Assembly (NCBI GenBank): GCA_947652605.1
Contig: OX393579.1
Location: forward strand, 23,271,674-23,335,673
Length of the DNA stretch: 64,000 nucleotides
Direction of reading: 5' to 3'
Source of the DNA: Elmis aenea
Taxonomy: Eukaryota; Arthropoda; Insecta; Coleoptera; Elmidae
Part shown: piece by piece, positions 21,379 through 34,000 of the stretch
How the letters are laid out: each line of letters starts with the position of its first letter
Position numbering within the stretch: the stretch's first letter is position 1
Position numbers and translations under genes: made by a program
The notes under the pieces: generated by a model
The model's database searches: none
What the model was told of the DNA's origin: nothing
The model's input: the letters and a program-made list of their open reading frames with translations, nothing else

Positions 21379-24300
21379 GTAAGTAAATTTTTTATTGCTA
21401 TTTCGTGTTTTATTAGTGTTTCCATTGCAGGTTACTTGTCCTGGCGTTTGGTTGTGCCCTAATGGAAAACTCTCTTTACAAATTTATATGCTAGACTCTT
21501 GTATACAAACGTGTAGTTTTCAACCAGTTTTTCCACTTTTATGTCATGAAAAATTTGTATTTTACAAAACTTTTACTAGTACTCCAAAACTTGCCGATTT
21601 ACAAAGATTGTTACGTGAGTTAAATTTGTTTACTAATGTTACTTTCTTTAATTTCAATTCTAAAATAGTTTCATAGCTTCACACTGCTTTGTTAATAGGA
21701 TTTTTTTAATTAATTATGTTTTTTCCTAATAATCAACTAAGCATTTACAAACATAATCAATAATATATACAGATAATTTATTGTGTTTTAGGCAGAGAAT
21801 GTTTATATGCTGAACTAATTCAGTGGCAAAACTGTGATGTTGGTAATGTACTTGCTACATTTCAGTCATCTCTTAATGAGCTCTTGTATCCTTCTTCGTA
21901 TGAAGGAGCCGTAGCAGGGGTGGATATAGACTTACTCATGGAACCTGCAAAACAATTCCCTGTTTGTATACAATTAACAAATTTTGTTCTAGGCAACTTC
22001 AAATTGACATTTTACTTATGAATATTTAAATTTGATTCTTTCTAGATTTAATTAGTAACAAAAAATACTTTTATTTTATGCTAGTATTATTTAATAAACA
22101 CATGAAAACAACAGGGCCCTTTAGGTCGTGTTTTACCTCATAAATGTGTACAACTTCATTTAGACCACTATGAGGATCTCACTCAATAGAAGCATTAGAG
22201 ATTCAGTTAAAATAGCCAAAGTCACATAATAGAGTATAAGATTTAAATTTTTGTCAAAATTCAGTTGTTTTGCAAAACGCATAGGTAACTTGATGTAAGC
22301 AAAATTTTAATTTTTCTTATAGATGCGGTATTGAATATATTTACATAAAAACACAGCATCTGTTTCTGTTTTCAATGATGTATTAGGTACTTGTTTAAAT
22401 ATTTTTTTTAAATATCTTAATTGTATCAATGATAATGGGTAAGAGGCTTTTATTTTGTTTATAAACAAAACAGTAACGTTCATGGCCAACTCGTTAAAAG
22501 CATAATTACTGTTGAATCAGGTAAATTAATAAAAACAATTTACAGGTAACATATCATTAACGAGATAAAAATAAATGCTATTTAAAGTTGATTATTATAT
22601 CTTCATAACTAGCGTGCTATGAAAAAAAAATGATATAACCAGATTGGTAGACATATCAAATAATCACATTGCACAAAAATTAAGATTTTTTAGTAAAAAA
22701 AAAACATTAAGTGAATAAAAATTTTCAAAATTATTATTTGATTCTTTCAAGTTAACTAAACATTTATTAAAACATCTGAATATTGCTAAAAAGTAAACAA
22801 TTGTTTTGCTAGTTTAACCGAATCTTATAATATTTAGCGAGAACCCCATTGAGATCTAAATGAAGTGGTATACCTTGTAAATAAATACCTTAGCAATTTA
22901 TTATGTTAATTTTGGAAAAAACATAATTTAGATTAATAGGTATAATTATTATTTGGTGCAACTACTATTTTTTTAGGGTATTATTGCTCCAAAAATAGAA
23001 GTCAATACTAAAACAACTATAGAAGAAATTTTGTGTTCAAATGGATCTGAAAAGTGTCAGGTAGTAAACCCAAAAGTGATTGTATCTAATCGATTTGCTC
23101 CAAAACGTAAGCAACAGCATCAAAGAAAAGTTTGCCATTCTCTTGGATATCACAGGTAGAATATTTTATGTGTACAGTTCGAACATACCATATGATTTTT
23201 TAGACTATAACTAATGTTTAAATAATTATAAATGCAATAAAACTGAAACTTTATGTTTATTCACAACTTGCTTCTTTGGATACGGTTTCAATTTTTGGAT
23301 ATGAAAGTTATCACCATTTGTTGTTACTCATCAAAACGTTATATGGATTTAATAGGTTTGATTAATAAAATAAGAAGTTGATATTACTGTATAAATTGAT
23401 TCTAAAATTTTGCAGTATTGCTAAAATTAATTATTAAGTAATATTTCTGAACATGTACTCTTTTAAAGCCACATTCGATCTGTACAGGTTGTACCACTTA
23501 ATTCAAACCAGGGCTAGAAACCGAAAAAAATTTTGGTTAACGGTTAACCGAATTCAAGAACTTTATTTTTATAACGGTTTTTGTTGAAAAACCGTTTTTT
23601 TCCGTAGAAAACCGGTTTTGAAAGAACTGATTAATTTAACCGGTTTTTAACATTATTCAGATTTGGAATGCAAAGTATAAAAAGATATTATCTATTTATA
23701 ATTTTATAATATACGTACAATCAAGCATTCAGTAATTACTTTTGGTAAACTAATCACATTTAATACAGATTTTGTATTTTTTCAAAATAATTTTTATTAA
23801 AAAGAGATGTTTAAAAAACCGGTTTTTTATTATTTTGGTTAAACGTTACCGTTTTTTTTGCCTTTAAAAATAACGGTTTCAGTTTCGGTTAAAAATCACA
23901 ATTTTGGACAAAAAATAAAGGTTAACCGGTTTTTTAAACCGGTTTAAAAAACCGGTTTCATGCCCTGATTCAAACCATTATGAAAGTCTTGCTTTATATA
24001 AAAGACAGAGATTGGGTTAAAGTGAAAAAATTACATATAATAAAGCTAAATTTGTAGTGATGTTCAGAAGTTTCAAAAAAAGGAAAATTAAAAATAATTT
24101 AAATCTGAATTTTTGTACCTACATTGTAATAAATTCACATGCATTATAAACTGATGGTATTAGTTTTTTGGTAGCACCCTTAGATAAAAGTCAACTTTTA
24201 ATTTTCTTATGGACACCATATAACAGGGGTGGTGAACCTTTGTTATATTTGCATGCCAATTTTTAAAATTCTCACATTTTGAAATGGCATGCTAGGTAAC

Positions 24301-24937
24301 TTTTGCAATGAATGAAAAAAAAACATTACTGATTGTGAGGAGATGAATAGTAAATATTGCAATATTTGTATTAAATGAATATTTTTTATTGATTACTAAT
24401 AAAAATTTGTGATCAAACAACAATTAAGGATACATAACTAAATTTTAAAAGAAAAATTAAATATTTTACGAATGGAAAGATATAATTAAACATAAATAAT
24501 AATTGCACATTACATGTGTTTATTTTTCAAACATTAATTAAGTAGGTACCTACAATAAGAATTAAAATATGAGTTTTTAATGTGATTTTTGTTGTTGAAT
24601 GCTTTTTGTTAAGTTTTTTTATATCAGGTTGGTATTTCATTACTTTTAATAAAATGCTTGCTGAACTAGATTCATCCGTTAATGTATTTCTGAATTTATT
24701 TTTTATCAAATTCATTTGTGAAAACAGTGACTCACTTGCATATGTGGAAAAAAATATAGTTAAAATAGCCGACGCTAATTTCTTTAAAGATTTGAACTTT
24801 TCTGGAATCGTTTGCCAGATAATAGTAATTTTGCTTTAAGCATTATTGTTTATTTAAAACCTCCAAACGTTCCCTTTCAATAATCTCTAAATTTTCTCTT
24901 AAGTCAATAAACTTTTGCCTCTAAATAATAATAATAA

Positions 24938-25010
<73 letters not shown>

Positions 25011-28000
25011 AATAATTTATTTGTCTTTTTGACCATACATAAATGGTATAAAACATGTCAATAAACACAACATTAAGTACAAAAGTACCCAACGAACAAG
25101 AAAGACAACATAGGACATTTAAATGTAACATTCCCTTTTCTGAATTAGATTATCACACAAGAATTCTTTAATGTTGTAGTAAGCCTTCGAAATCAGCAGT
25201 TTTTTTACTTCTTTTTTAAATGCTAAAAGATCTAGCTTAGTGAATTTATTAGGCAGTGTATTAAACAGCTTGGTACCCACATAGTTAGGAGAAGATTCAA
25301 ATTTTTTAAGCCTATGAGCTATCGTCTGTAGCATTAGCGCATTTCGGGTTGAGTAATTGTGATATTTGTTATTCTTGTCTAGGCTAGATTGGTTGCGCTT
25401 GACGTACATTAAGCATTTTAACATGAATATACACGGAAATGTAAGAATTCCGTATTTGGTAAAATAACTTTTGCAGCTGTCCCTGTGTTTTATATTGAAC
25501 AATAAGCGAAGAATTCTCTTTTGTGCAATGAGAATTCTTGAGTTGTTCACACAGTTTCCCCATAATATAACATTATAGGACAAGTGACAGTATACCATAG
25601 AGTAGTAAACATTTATGAGGCTGTCCAAGGGTAGAGTGTCCTTCAGACGTAGTATCGCGTAGTAACCCATATTAATTTTTGATGCTACGTGGTTTAAATG
25701 TAAACTCCAGTTCAAGTTTCCGTCTATGTAGGTACCAAGAAATCTAGTTGACTGTTCACACTTAAGTGACGCCGCTGAAATCGAAGGCCTACTAGCAACT
25801 AATTTAAAGTTAACGTATACAGTTTTTTCCACGTTTAGTATTAAGCTATTTCTAGAGCAATAATTATTAAAAGCATCTACAACCATTTTAACTGAGACTT
25901 GGAGCTCCTCAGAAGTCCAACCTGAGACCACTATGGACGTATCATCAGCAAACACTTGATTGAAAATCAATTAATTGCATTTCAAAATTTCCTAATTTTA
26001 ACCATTCAAAAATTTACAAATCAAGTTCATCAACTTTGATTATGTCTGTGTAAACTATGAATTTTGAAATATCTTCGAAATTTTTAAATTGAGAAAATCG
26101 TGAAGAAAATTCATCTATTATTGATTCCATAGCTGTGGTTAAATTGTCAGTCAATTGAATTTGATTTATTTCAATTTGACGTGCCGGATTTTTTATAAAA
26201 AACTTTAAATTTGGAAAATATTTGAAGGCATGAGAACTGAGAAGCAATATCTCGTTTTAATACTTGTAATTTTGTTTGAAATTTGCATAGTTTCGAAACA
26301 AAATGCCATTTGAACAAATATAATTTGGTGCTATTAATTCATTAATTTAAAAAAAAAGTATCACTTTTCCAAAAATTTTAGAAAAGCGACCATTTCATCC
26401 ACATACCAATGAAATTTTTCTACGTCCCAGCTGTGGTAGGTTTGCCTGCCACCCCTTTCATATAAGATATTAATTGAAACAGATAGCATTTGTTTTTCAG
26501 TTTTTGATGATTTATTACTTGTTTTATTGTTTATCTAGCCAACAAAATTATTTTTCTAGTGAGTTGGCCATGAATGACATTGGTTTTTTATTATCATAAA
26601 AAAGTCTTCTATCGATCAACTTGGACAAGTTATAATTTTTTTAAATAAATTGTGGAAATCATTATTTTTATATTTTTTTATGTTGTTGATGTAGTTAAAT
26701 TTTGAATTTTTTTCAGCAAGAAGTGATGTATCGTTGAAAATTGAGAAACAAATGCTACATGTTCCGCTAAACATCAATAAAAAAAACAAAAATAGACTTC
26801 TACATTTTTAAAACTAAGTTTGTCATGAAACATCTGACACCATTAGTTTATTTGACAAATGAAATAATAACAATTCACAAAAATTCATCTTTAATTTTAC
26901 ATCTAAAAAGTCACAAAATAGTTTTGCTTTCATCTAGTTAACTACGCATTTATTAAAATATCTAAATGTCACTACAAATTAGATTATATTTATGTAACTT
27001 TTGCTAATTTAACAGAATGTGTCTGTACACCCAGCGGTTTCCAAACTTTATGATGCTACGCCCCCCTTAAAAAAAATCAAATTTTGGCGCCCCCCTTTAT
27101 TCCATAAAATAATACAGACACATGAAAAATGGTAAAAAATTTATGAAAACAAAAAAAATAGAAAAAAAAACGTCAGTGACAGAATAATAACAAGTTTTAC
27201 TTGTTTACATGTCATTTCTGTAAAACTTTTCGCGCCTCCTTTTGCACTAGTCCGCGCCTCCCAGTTTGGAAATCGCTGCTGTAAGCAGGGATGGAAAACG
27301 TAACGTAACGATACCCGATAACGTTATAATAACGATTCAACTATAATTTTTTATACAATAACGTAACGATATTTTTATAACGTTATAATAACCGATAACG
27401 TTTCGTTAAAGTTATTTTGTATCGTTATTCTCTATAAATTAAATTTTTATATGGCGATCTTTATATTTTCAGAAGATATAATATTTTGTCCGTATTTTAG
27501 AAATTAAAATGAAAATAAAATATCTCAACGTAATTTTGTACTATTTTTTAAATTTACATTTACAGTTCCCAAAAATAATTTCAGAGTTACAAATAAAAAT
27601 TATTTTTATACAGCATGTTTCTTAAATAATGCGAAAAAAATCGGGAGGTGATTTCTTATCGAAAATTAAGGGGGGTCTTTCATATATTTTTTTTTTCTTT
27701 AAGGTCTCCTTTCAGAGTTACACCCCCCTAGAGGGGATCGGTAAAATTGGGTTTTTATTTTATTTCTCAAATTTGGATAAATGTGGGAGAATGATATTCG
27801 GTAGATGTTTTATACTTATTAAAAGGTTTCCCATAGTAATATTTTTAATCAACTCCCACCTTCACAGGAGGCTGAAAAGTGCGACCCCTGTTGGTTTTCT
27901 TATCAGGACTTTTTGGTGGGTTGAAATTTCGCAATTTAAATTTTTTATTGAAAACTTGATTTATTTAGAAGTTTTTTTTATTCTTTAATGTTCTCGTTAA

Positions 28001-31000
28001 ACCTACAGTTTCTGAGTAAAAAATTATATGAATGAACATGAACCGTCAAATATTCCAATATAAAACGATTCATTTTGGTGGTTACCTTGGTTTGTTTATG
28101 TTCATATGTTCATTTTGACGTTTACGCGGCGACAACGCTAAAACGCCCGTCAATTCTACCCAATATGAACATAGGCATCATATTCACTCATTTAATTTTT
28201 TACTTAAAACTGTAGGATTTACGAGAAAAACTAAAGAATAAAAAAAGGTTCTAAATAAATCAAACTAATAAAAAAAAATTTAAATTGCAAATTTCAACTC
28301 ACCAAAAAGTTCTGATTAAAAAACCAACAGGGGTCGCACTTTTCAGCCTCCTGTGAAGGTGGGAGTTGATTAAAAATATTACTATGGGAAACCTTTTAAT
28401 AAGTATGAAACATCTACCGAATATCATTCTCCTACATTTATCCAAATTTGAGAAATAAAATAAAAACCCAATTTTACCGATCCCCTTTAGGGGGTGTAAC
28501 TCCGAAAGGAAACGTCTAAGAAAAAATTGTTATATAAAAGACCCCACTTTATTTTTGATAAGGAATCACCTCCCGAATTTTTTCGCATTATTTAAGAAAC
28601 ACCCTGTATATCATAATTCATGTAACGTTATATAACGTTATATAACATAACAATTCATTTTTTTAACGTTATTTATAACGTTATGTAACGAAAACAAATA
28701 ATAAATAACGTTATACAATAACGTAACGATTTAAAACGTTATTCCATCCCTGGCTGTAAACCAATAAACCTTTATTCCATAATATTTTAAGAGAATAAAT
28801 TGTAATTTGTACATTCAAATAAAGTGCAAAATAGTTTGGTAAGTACTTTAAATAGGATATTTAAAAGGATTATTAAACCTTGCATTATTAGAAAATTGTA
28901 TTTTTTCTAAAATATTAAAAACTAAATACTTAAAGCAATATTTATTATTATTGTTAAATAATTCTAAATTTCAGTTTTATTGTATCTGAAGCAATCGTCC
29001 AAAAAAACTCACATAATGCAACATAAACCTGATATAATTATAAAACACTCTGTATTTTTTAGGAATCGAAGGTGTTCAAAAACAATGTATCGTAAGAAAC
29101 CTCCATTTCAGTTTCGCAAAGCGGAAGACGAATTAATAGCTAGAAAACCACAGGGCTTAGAAGGGGATTATGAACGAACGAGAAACTGTAGATGCCGGTA
29201 TATTTTATTTACCATATTCGGTGGTGTAACTACAATGTTTGAGATCCTTCAAAAAGCCAGGGACAAGCTGAAACATGAATGATTTTCATTCAACTTTAAT
29301 ATTGATGTGGAATAAACTAAGCACAATTTAAATTAGCAAGAAAATTAATTGTGTAACACATAACTACCCAATACAAGTCATTCCTTATGTATAAAAACGC
29401 TTTTGGTAGCTCTGATTATTTTGCTTGCACTGAAGCTGTATGGATTCTTGGCAGTAGTTACACCATCAGTCAATTTTATTAACTAATATACAGGGTTCTC
29501 GTTTTTCGAGGGCCACTATGGGGATCTCGTAAACGGTGAGAGTTACAACTTCGGTTAAATTAGGGCAAAGTTGTATATTCAGGTGGTTAATAATTTGACA
29601 CAAACAGAACTTATCTAGCTCTTTTAGTTTTTGAGATATAGGGGGTAAAGTAAAAAAGTGGATGTTTGTTTTTTGCCCGTAACTTTTTTATTTGATGTCG
29701 AATTTCATTTTTGTAACAACTTTTTTGTAGCCACTTTTTGCAAGGTATTAAAATCCCCAATTAGATTTTCCATGTGACGTTTCGCTTTTTTTAAACCATC
29801 ATCAGGTCCATTTTTTCTTATGGACGCTATATCTGATTTTAACGCCAATTTGTAGAGCATTTTATTCTAAATTCGACAATGTATAACACTAAACACTTTT
29901 TTGAAACAAATGTTAAAAATGACAAAAACAAATATTTTATTTTGAAAAATTCTTAATCGGCATGGTAAATAATTGAGGCGTTGTTTGCATAAACAACACT
30001 TGTCAATTTTAGGAATTTTTCATTTTCGCTACTCTGGCTGCTGTTGTCTGCATCAATATCAGGAGCGGGAAGATCATTAGTTTCCGCGCTTATACTATGA
30101 ATTACTAGGGTTATTACGGAATTATTTTGCATAAGGGATGTCGGAAATGGCGTCAATTATCCATTGAAAGTGCAGTCTCAGATTTGAAAAAAATTTGACA
30201 AGTGTTGTTTATGCAAACAACGCCTCAATTATCTTTGTCCCTTTTTTCTTGGAAGCATGTAAGTAAACCGCATGAAATTACTATTAAAGGGATTTACGTA
30301 AAGATTTAACACAAAACGAAAATAGGTAGGTATTAGTTTATTTATTGAAGGGGAAAAAACAGCTATGCCATGCATGCACGGTCACCCAACCGAGAACTAA
30401 CTTCTGCGTTAATGGCTTCTAATAATTATTACGTAAACAGATTTTTGGACGTTTTTTAAAAACTATAAAAACTTATATTATTTGATTACGAAAATTTTGT
30501 TACAAATAATTGTATGCCAAATTAGGAATTAAATGTATTAGTGTATTTTATTACTTAACTGAGGAAAATATTCTTAAAATAATTGCTAATAAGTAAAAAA
30601 TGTTAATGCTTTCTCAACGTATTTATTTTTTATAATTCCTATTTTTTTTTAAGGAAATGGCAATTTTATTCCATAGAAAATGTTTACTGGTTAATTAAGC
30701 TTTTTCTATATCACCATGAAACAGATAAGTTGGCTATGTTTTGTGACCTCTAAAAAAAAACAAAAGGGCGTGAAACGTCAAAACGGCTGGTGTATGGTCT
30801 AAACTGTTGGAATTGTAGAATATATTTTGTCATCATTTTTCAAATCTTTAAAACTAGCACGTAGCCCGTCCTAGGACGGGTATATTGTATATCTTAAATT
30901 TAAACTATTACTTTTTATAATAACATAACCTTTTATAATAACATAACCTCAAACCCTGATAGACGTCAAAAGTGACAAATTTATTTTGTAGCTATTTTCA

Positions 31001-34000
31001 TGCGTTATTTTGTAGCTATTTTCATGCGTTACAGAGTCAGCCTGGACTTTTATATATATTTACTAGCACTTAGCCCGTCCTAGGACGGGAATATTGTATA
31101 TCTTAAATTTAAACTATTACTTTTTATAATACCGTGAGCTGCAAGTTAGACACTGTTATGTTACCAGTGAGTAAAAATTCACGGTTCATTAGATACAACT
31201 CAGTCGGTCAAATGAACCCGTAGTAGTTTACTGCGCAGATATTTTGTAGCTATATTCATGCGTTACAGAGTCACAGAGTCAGGCTGGACTTTTATATGTA
31301 TGATTATTATTATATTATTATTATGTGTTAAACCCCTTTAATAGTAATTTCATGTGGTTAACTTACATGCTTCCAAGGAAAAATGGACAAAGATAATTAT
31401 TTACCATACCAATTAAGAATTTTTCAAAATAAAATATTTGTCAAAAAAGTGCTATACATTGTCGAATTCAGAATAAAATGCTCTACAAATTGGCGTTAAA
31501 ATCCGATATAGCGTCCACAAGAAAAAATGGACCTGATGATGGTTTAAAAAAAGCGAAACGTCGCATGGAAAATCTAATTGGGGATTTTGATTCCTTGCAA
31601 AAAGTGGCTATGAGATAGTTTTTACAAAAATGAAATTCGACATCAAATAAAAAAGTTTCGGCCAAAAAAAAAATTCTACTTTACCCCCTGTTTCTCAAAA
31701 ACTAAAAAAGCTAGTTAAGTTCTGTTAGCGTAAAATTATTAAAGCACCTGAATATACAACTTTGCCCTAATTTAACCGAAGTCGTAACTCTTACCGTTTA
31801 CAAGATCCCCATAGTGGCCCTCGAAAAACGAGAACCCTGTATAAAATAATTCAAAAAAGCTTTGTGGACCTAAAACAATTATTTCAGTGTAAGATCAAGA
31901 AGCATTCACGGTGTTCGTCCCTTGTCGCAGTCTCCTACTAATGTATCCTACAGCAAATTAACAGAAGATTTTTTAAAAAGATATTCCAGTCCACCTAAAC
32001 GCAAAACAAAAAAATGTTTGCCCAAAGAAAGTTAGTATTAAAAATTTATTATAAATATAATTTTACTAAAACGATTTCTTTTTAGTTATTTGCTTATGTG
32101 GAAATAAAAAAGGACATGAGCTACGTACTTGTATAGTTTGTTCAAAATATAAATATTATTTCGATGATACTTCCAGTCCCGAGCCACATTTTGTCAAGGT
32201 TCTTTTAATATTGCTTTTAATTTATCTTAAACTAATTGTCTTATCTTGAAAAGCATGGGGATCCCGTAAACGGTAAGAGATACAAAGTTGGTTAAGTGGA
32301 TAAAAATGATCTATGATTAAAAGTAACTGTTCTATAAAAAAATCTTGAAAAAATTAATAGTTTTTATGCTATTGACAAAAACTAAAAAATGATGTTTTCA
32401 ATGTTTGCTTATAATTTGCCTTTTTCAAATCACACTCCAAATATTTTTCGACATTATTAGGACACTTTTTGTGTAGATTTTAAATTTGTTAATAAATTTT
32501 ACCTATCTTCATTTACTTTTGTTATTTTAAATGTCACCCACTATCTACATGCAATACAAATTTGAGATCTGCAATTTGTAGATAATAATGTTTTTCTAAC
32601 ATATTACTTTTAATTTGATGAAATGTTCTTAAAACAGGCCATCTTAAAATAAAATTTAAATACCATTGATGAATTAGGATTAGCTATTTTAGGGACTGTC
32701 CAAATTAAAAAAATATGCTTGGGAAAACGTTATTATCTACAAAGCGCAGATGTCAAATTTGTATTAAAAAGTAATACTTGGTAAATGAAAAATCATAAAT
32801 TATTATATGTGAAAAATATTTTAAATTATTTAAGGTTTATGTCTGTAACTAAATACAGCTAGCTTATTTATGTAATGTTTTTTTTTCAATGGCCACTTTG
32901 AACTTAATAAATACAAGGACATTGTAATAACTTACTTATTTTTAAAGATAAACCTAATAAATCATGCAACCATACATCATTGAAACGGAAAAAAAAACTC
33001 TTTTTAATGGTGTCATAGCTAACTACAACCCATATTTAAAATAAGAAAATTTATGTTAAAATAACAAAAACAAATGAAGATAGGTAAAATTTGTTAACAA
33101 ATTCCAAATCTATGCAAAAAAGTGTTCTGATAAAGTCGGAAAATATTTTGAGTGTGATTTCAAATAGGCAAGTTATAAGCAAAAATTGAAAACATAGTTT
33201 TTTTTTGTGATTAATAGCACAAAAACCATTAATTTTTTTCAAGACTTTTTGCATAGTTGCTCTTAAATTATTTTATTCTTCAGGCTTTCGCGGCTATCGT
33301 CCATGTTACAATCTTCGTTCCCGTGTTTGGAACCGCGTCTTCTTGATTTGTGTGACGTTTCGACCATTCTATGTTGGTCTTTATCAAACGACTGTCGGGA
33401 CCCGGGAACGAAAATTGTAACATGCTCTTAAATTATAGATTATATTGACCCATGTAACCAACTCTGTTTCTCTTTCGCTTACGAGATCCCCATGTTGTTC
33501 ACGATAACAAGGACACCCTGTATAGTGTATAGTGTATCAGTTTTTTCGATTTCCACGGCACTCTATTTACTTCAATAACAATTAAAAGAAAAAATGTCGA
33601 ATATCTCGAAAAGTATAAGTTTTGGGTATAGGACATATTTAACAAAAAATGATGCTCTCTTAAAGACAAATTCGATAACACAAAAAAATACAGGGGTTTG
33701 TATTTGAAAAAATTGAGTTATGAGCTTTTAAAAATCATGGAAGTTGCCAACTATTTATGATTTATGAATGCGTGATTCAAACTTTTTCATATCAAGCGAA
33801 TAGAGCAATATTTTCTGCATTCCCTTACCAAATTACAACACTGTACTTCGAAAAATAACTTCAGGAGAATTTTTTAAATAAATGAGACTTAAAACCTTGA
33901 AAAATTTTAAAAATTGTTTTTTTTTGACAACGCTGCATAAAAACCTGTAGTATTTTATATTGATGCAAAGCTAACATAAAGGCGGTCAAAAATATTAAAC

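Larger units (their letters stand above)
24918..25965 (-). mobile_element. 5'-truncated LINE with TTA-repeat tail
   Basis: A non-LTR insertion inside the hAT transposase. On the minus strand it begins near the FADD box, codes RT to 25119, then has a short 3' UTR (to about 25020) and a (TTA)n tail at 24922-25016. A 3' microsatellite tail and 5' truncation are typical of CR1/Jockey-type target-primed insertions. No clean TSD could be assigned because the tail is low complexity. Confidence 0.85.
24224..26457 (-). mobile_element. hAT transposon (ZBED/GTF2IRD2-like), interrupted by a LINE
   Basis: The left end CAGGGGTGGTGAACCT and the right end AGGTTTGCCTGCCACCCCTT are inverted matches. The 8-bp flanks CCATATAA (24216-24223) and TCATATAA (26458-26465) agree in 7 of 8 bases. 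The minus strand carries degenerate transposase pieces on both sides of a LINE inserted at about 24918-25965. About 1.2 kb remains without the LINE, so the element had already lost its N-terminal coding part. Confidence 0.88.
23485..27022. mobile_element. Foldback element family F8, copy 2, heavily interrupted
   Basis: The left end CAGGTTGTACCACTTAATTC follows TA. The right arm is seen around 26470-27022 (GTGAGTTGGCCATGAA complementary to the arm type of copy 1). It is interrupted by a hAT MITE (23509-23967) and a larger hAT element (24224-26457) that itself holds a LINE. The right tip is lost next to the insertion at 27032. Confidence 0.65.

Noticed and set aside
24904..25131. Tyrosine-rich frame on the minus strand
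   Set aside because: It is a translation of the (TAA)n tail of the LINE.
27629..27988. 119-codon plus-strand frame
   Set aside because: It falls in the left arm of foldback F7; its mirror arm and the copy at 46210-47086 do not keep a frame.
28980..29282. Single-exon 100-codon gene
   Set aside because: It is SPATA6-like exon 5 with flanking intron; splice sites at 29062 and 29198 preserve the phase of the larger gene.
29953..30156. 67-codon minus-strand frame inside F4
   Set aside because: The peptide resembles no transposase part I know, and short inverted repeats lie just inside and beyond its ends; kept as part of the element.
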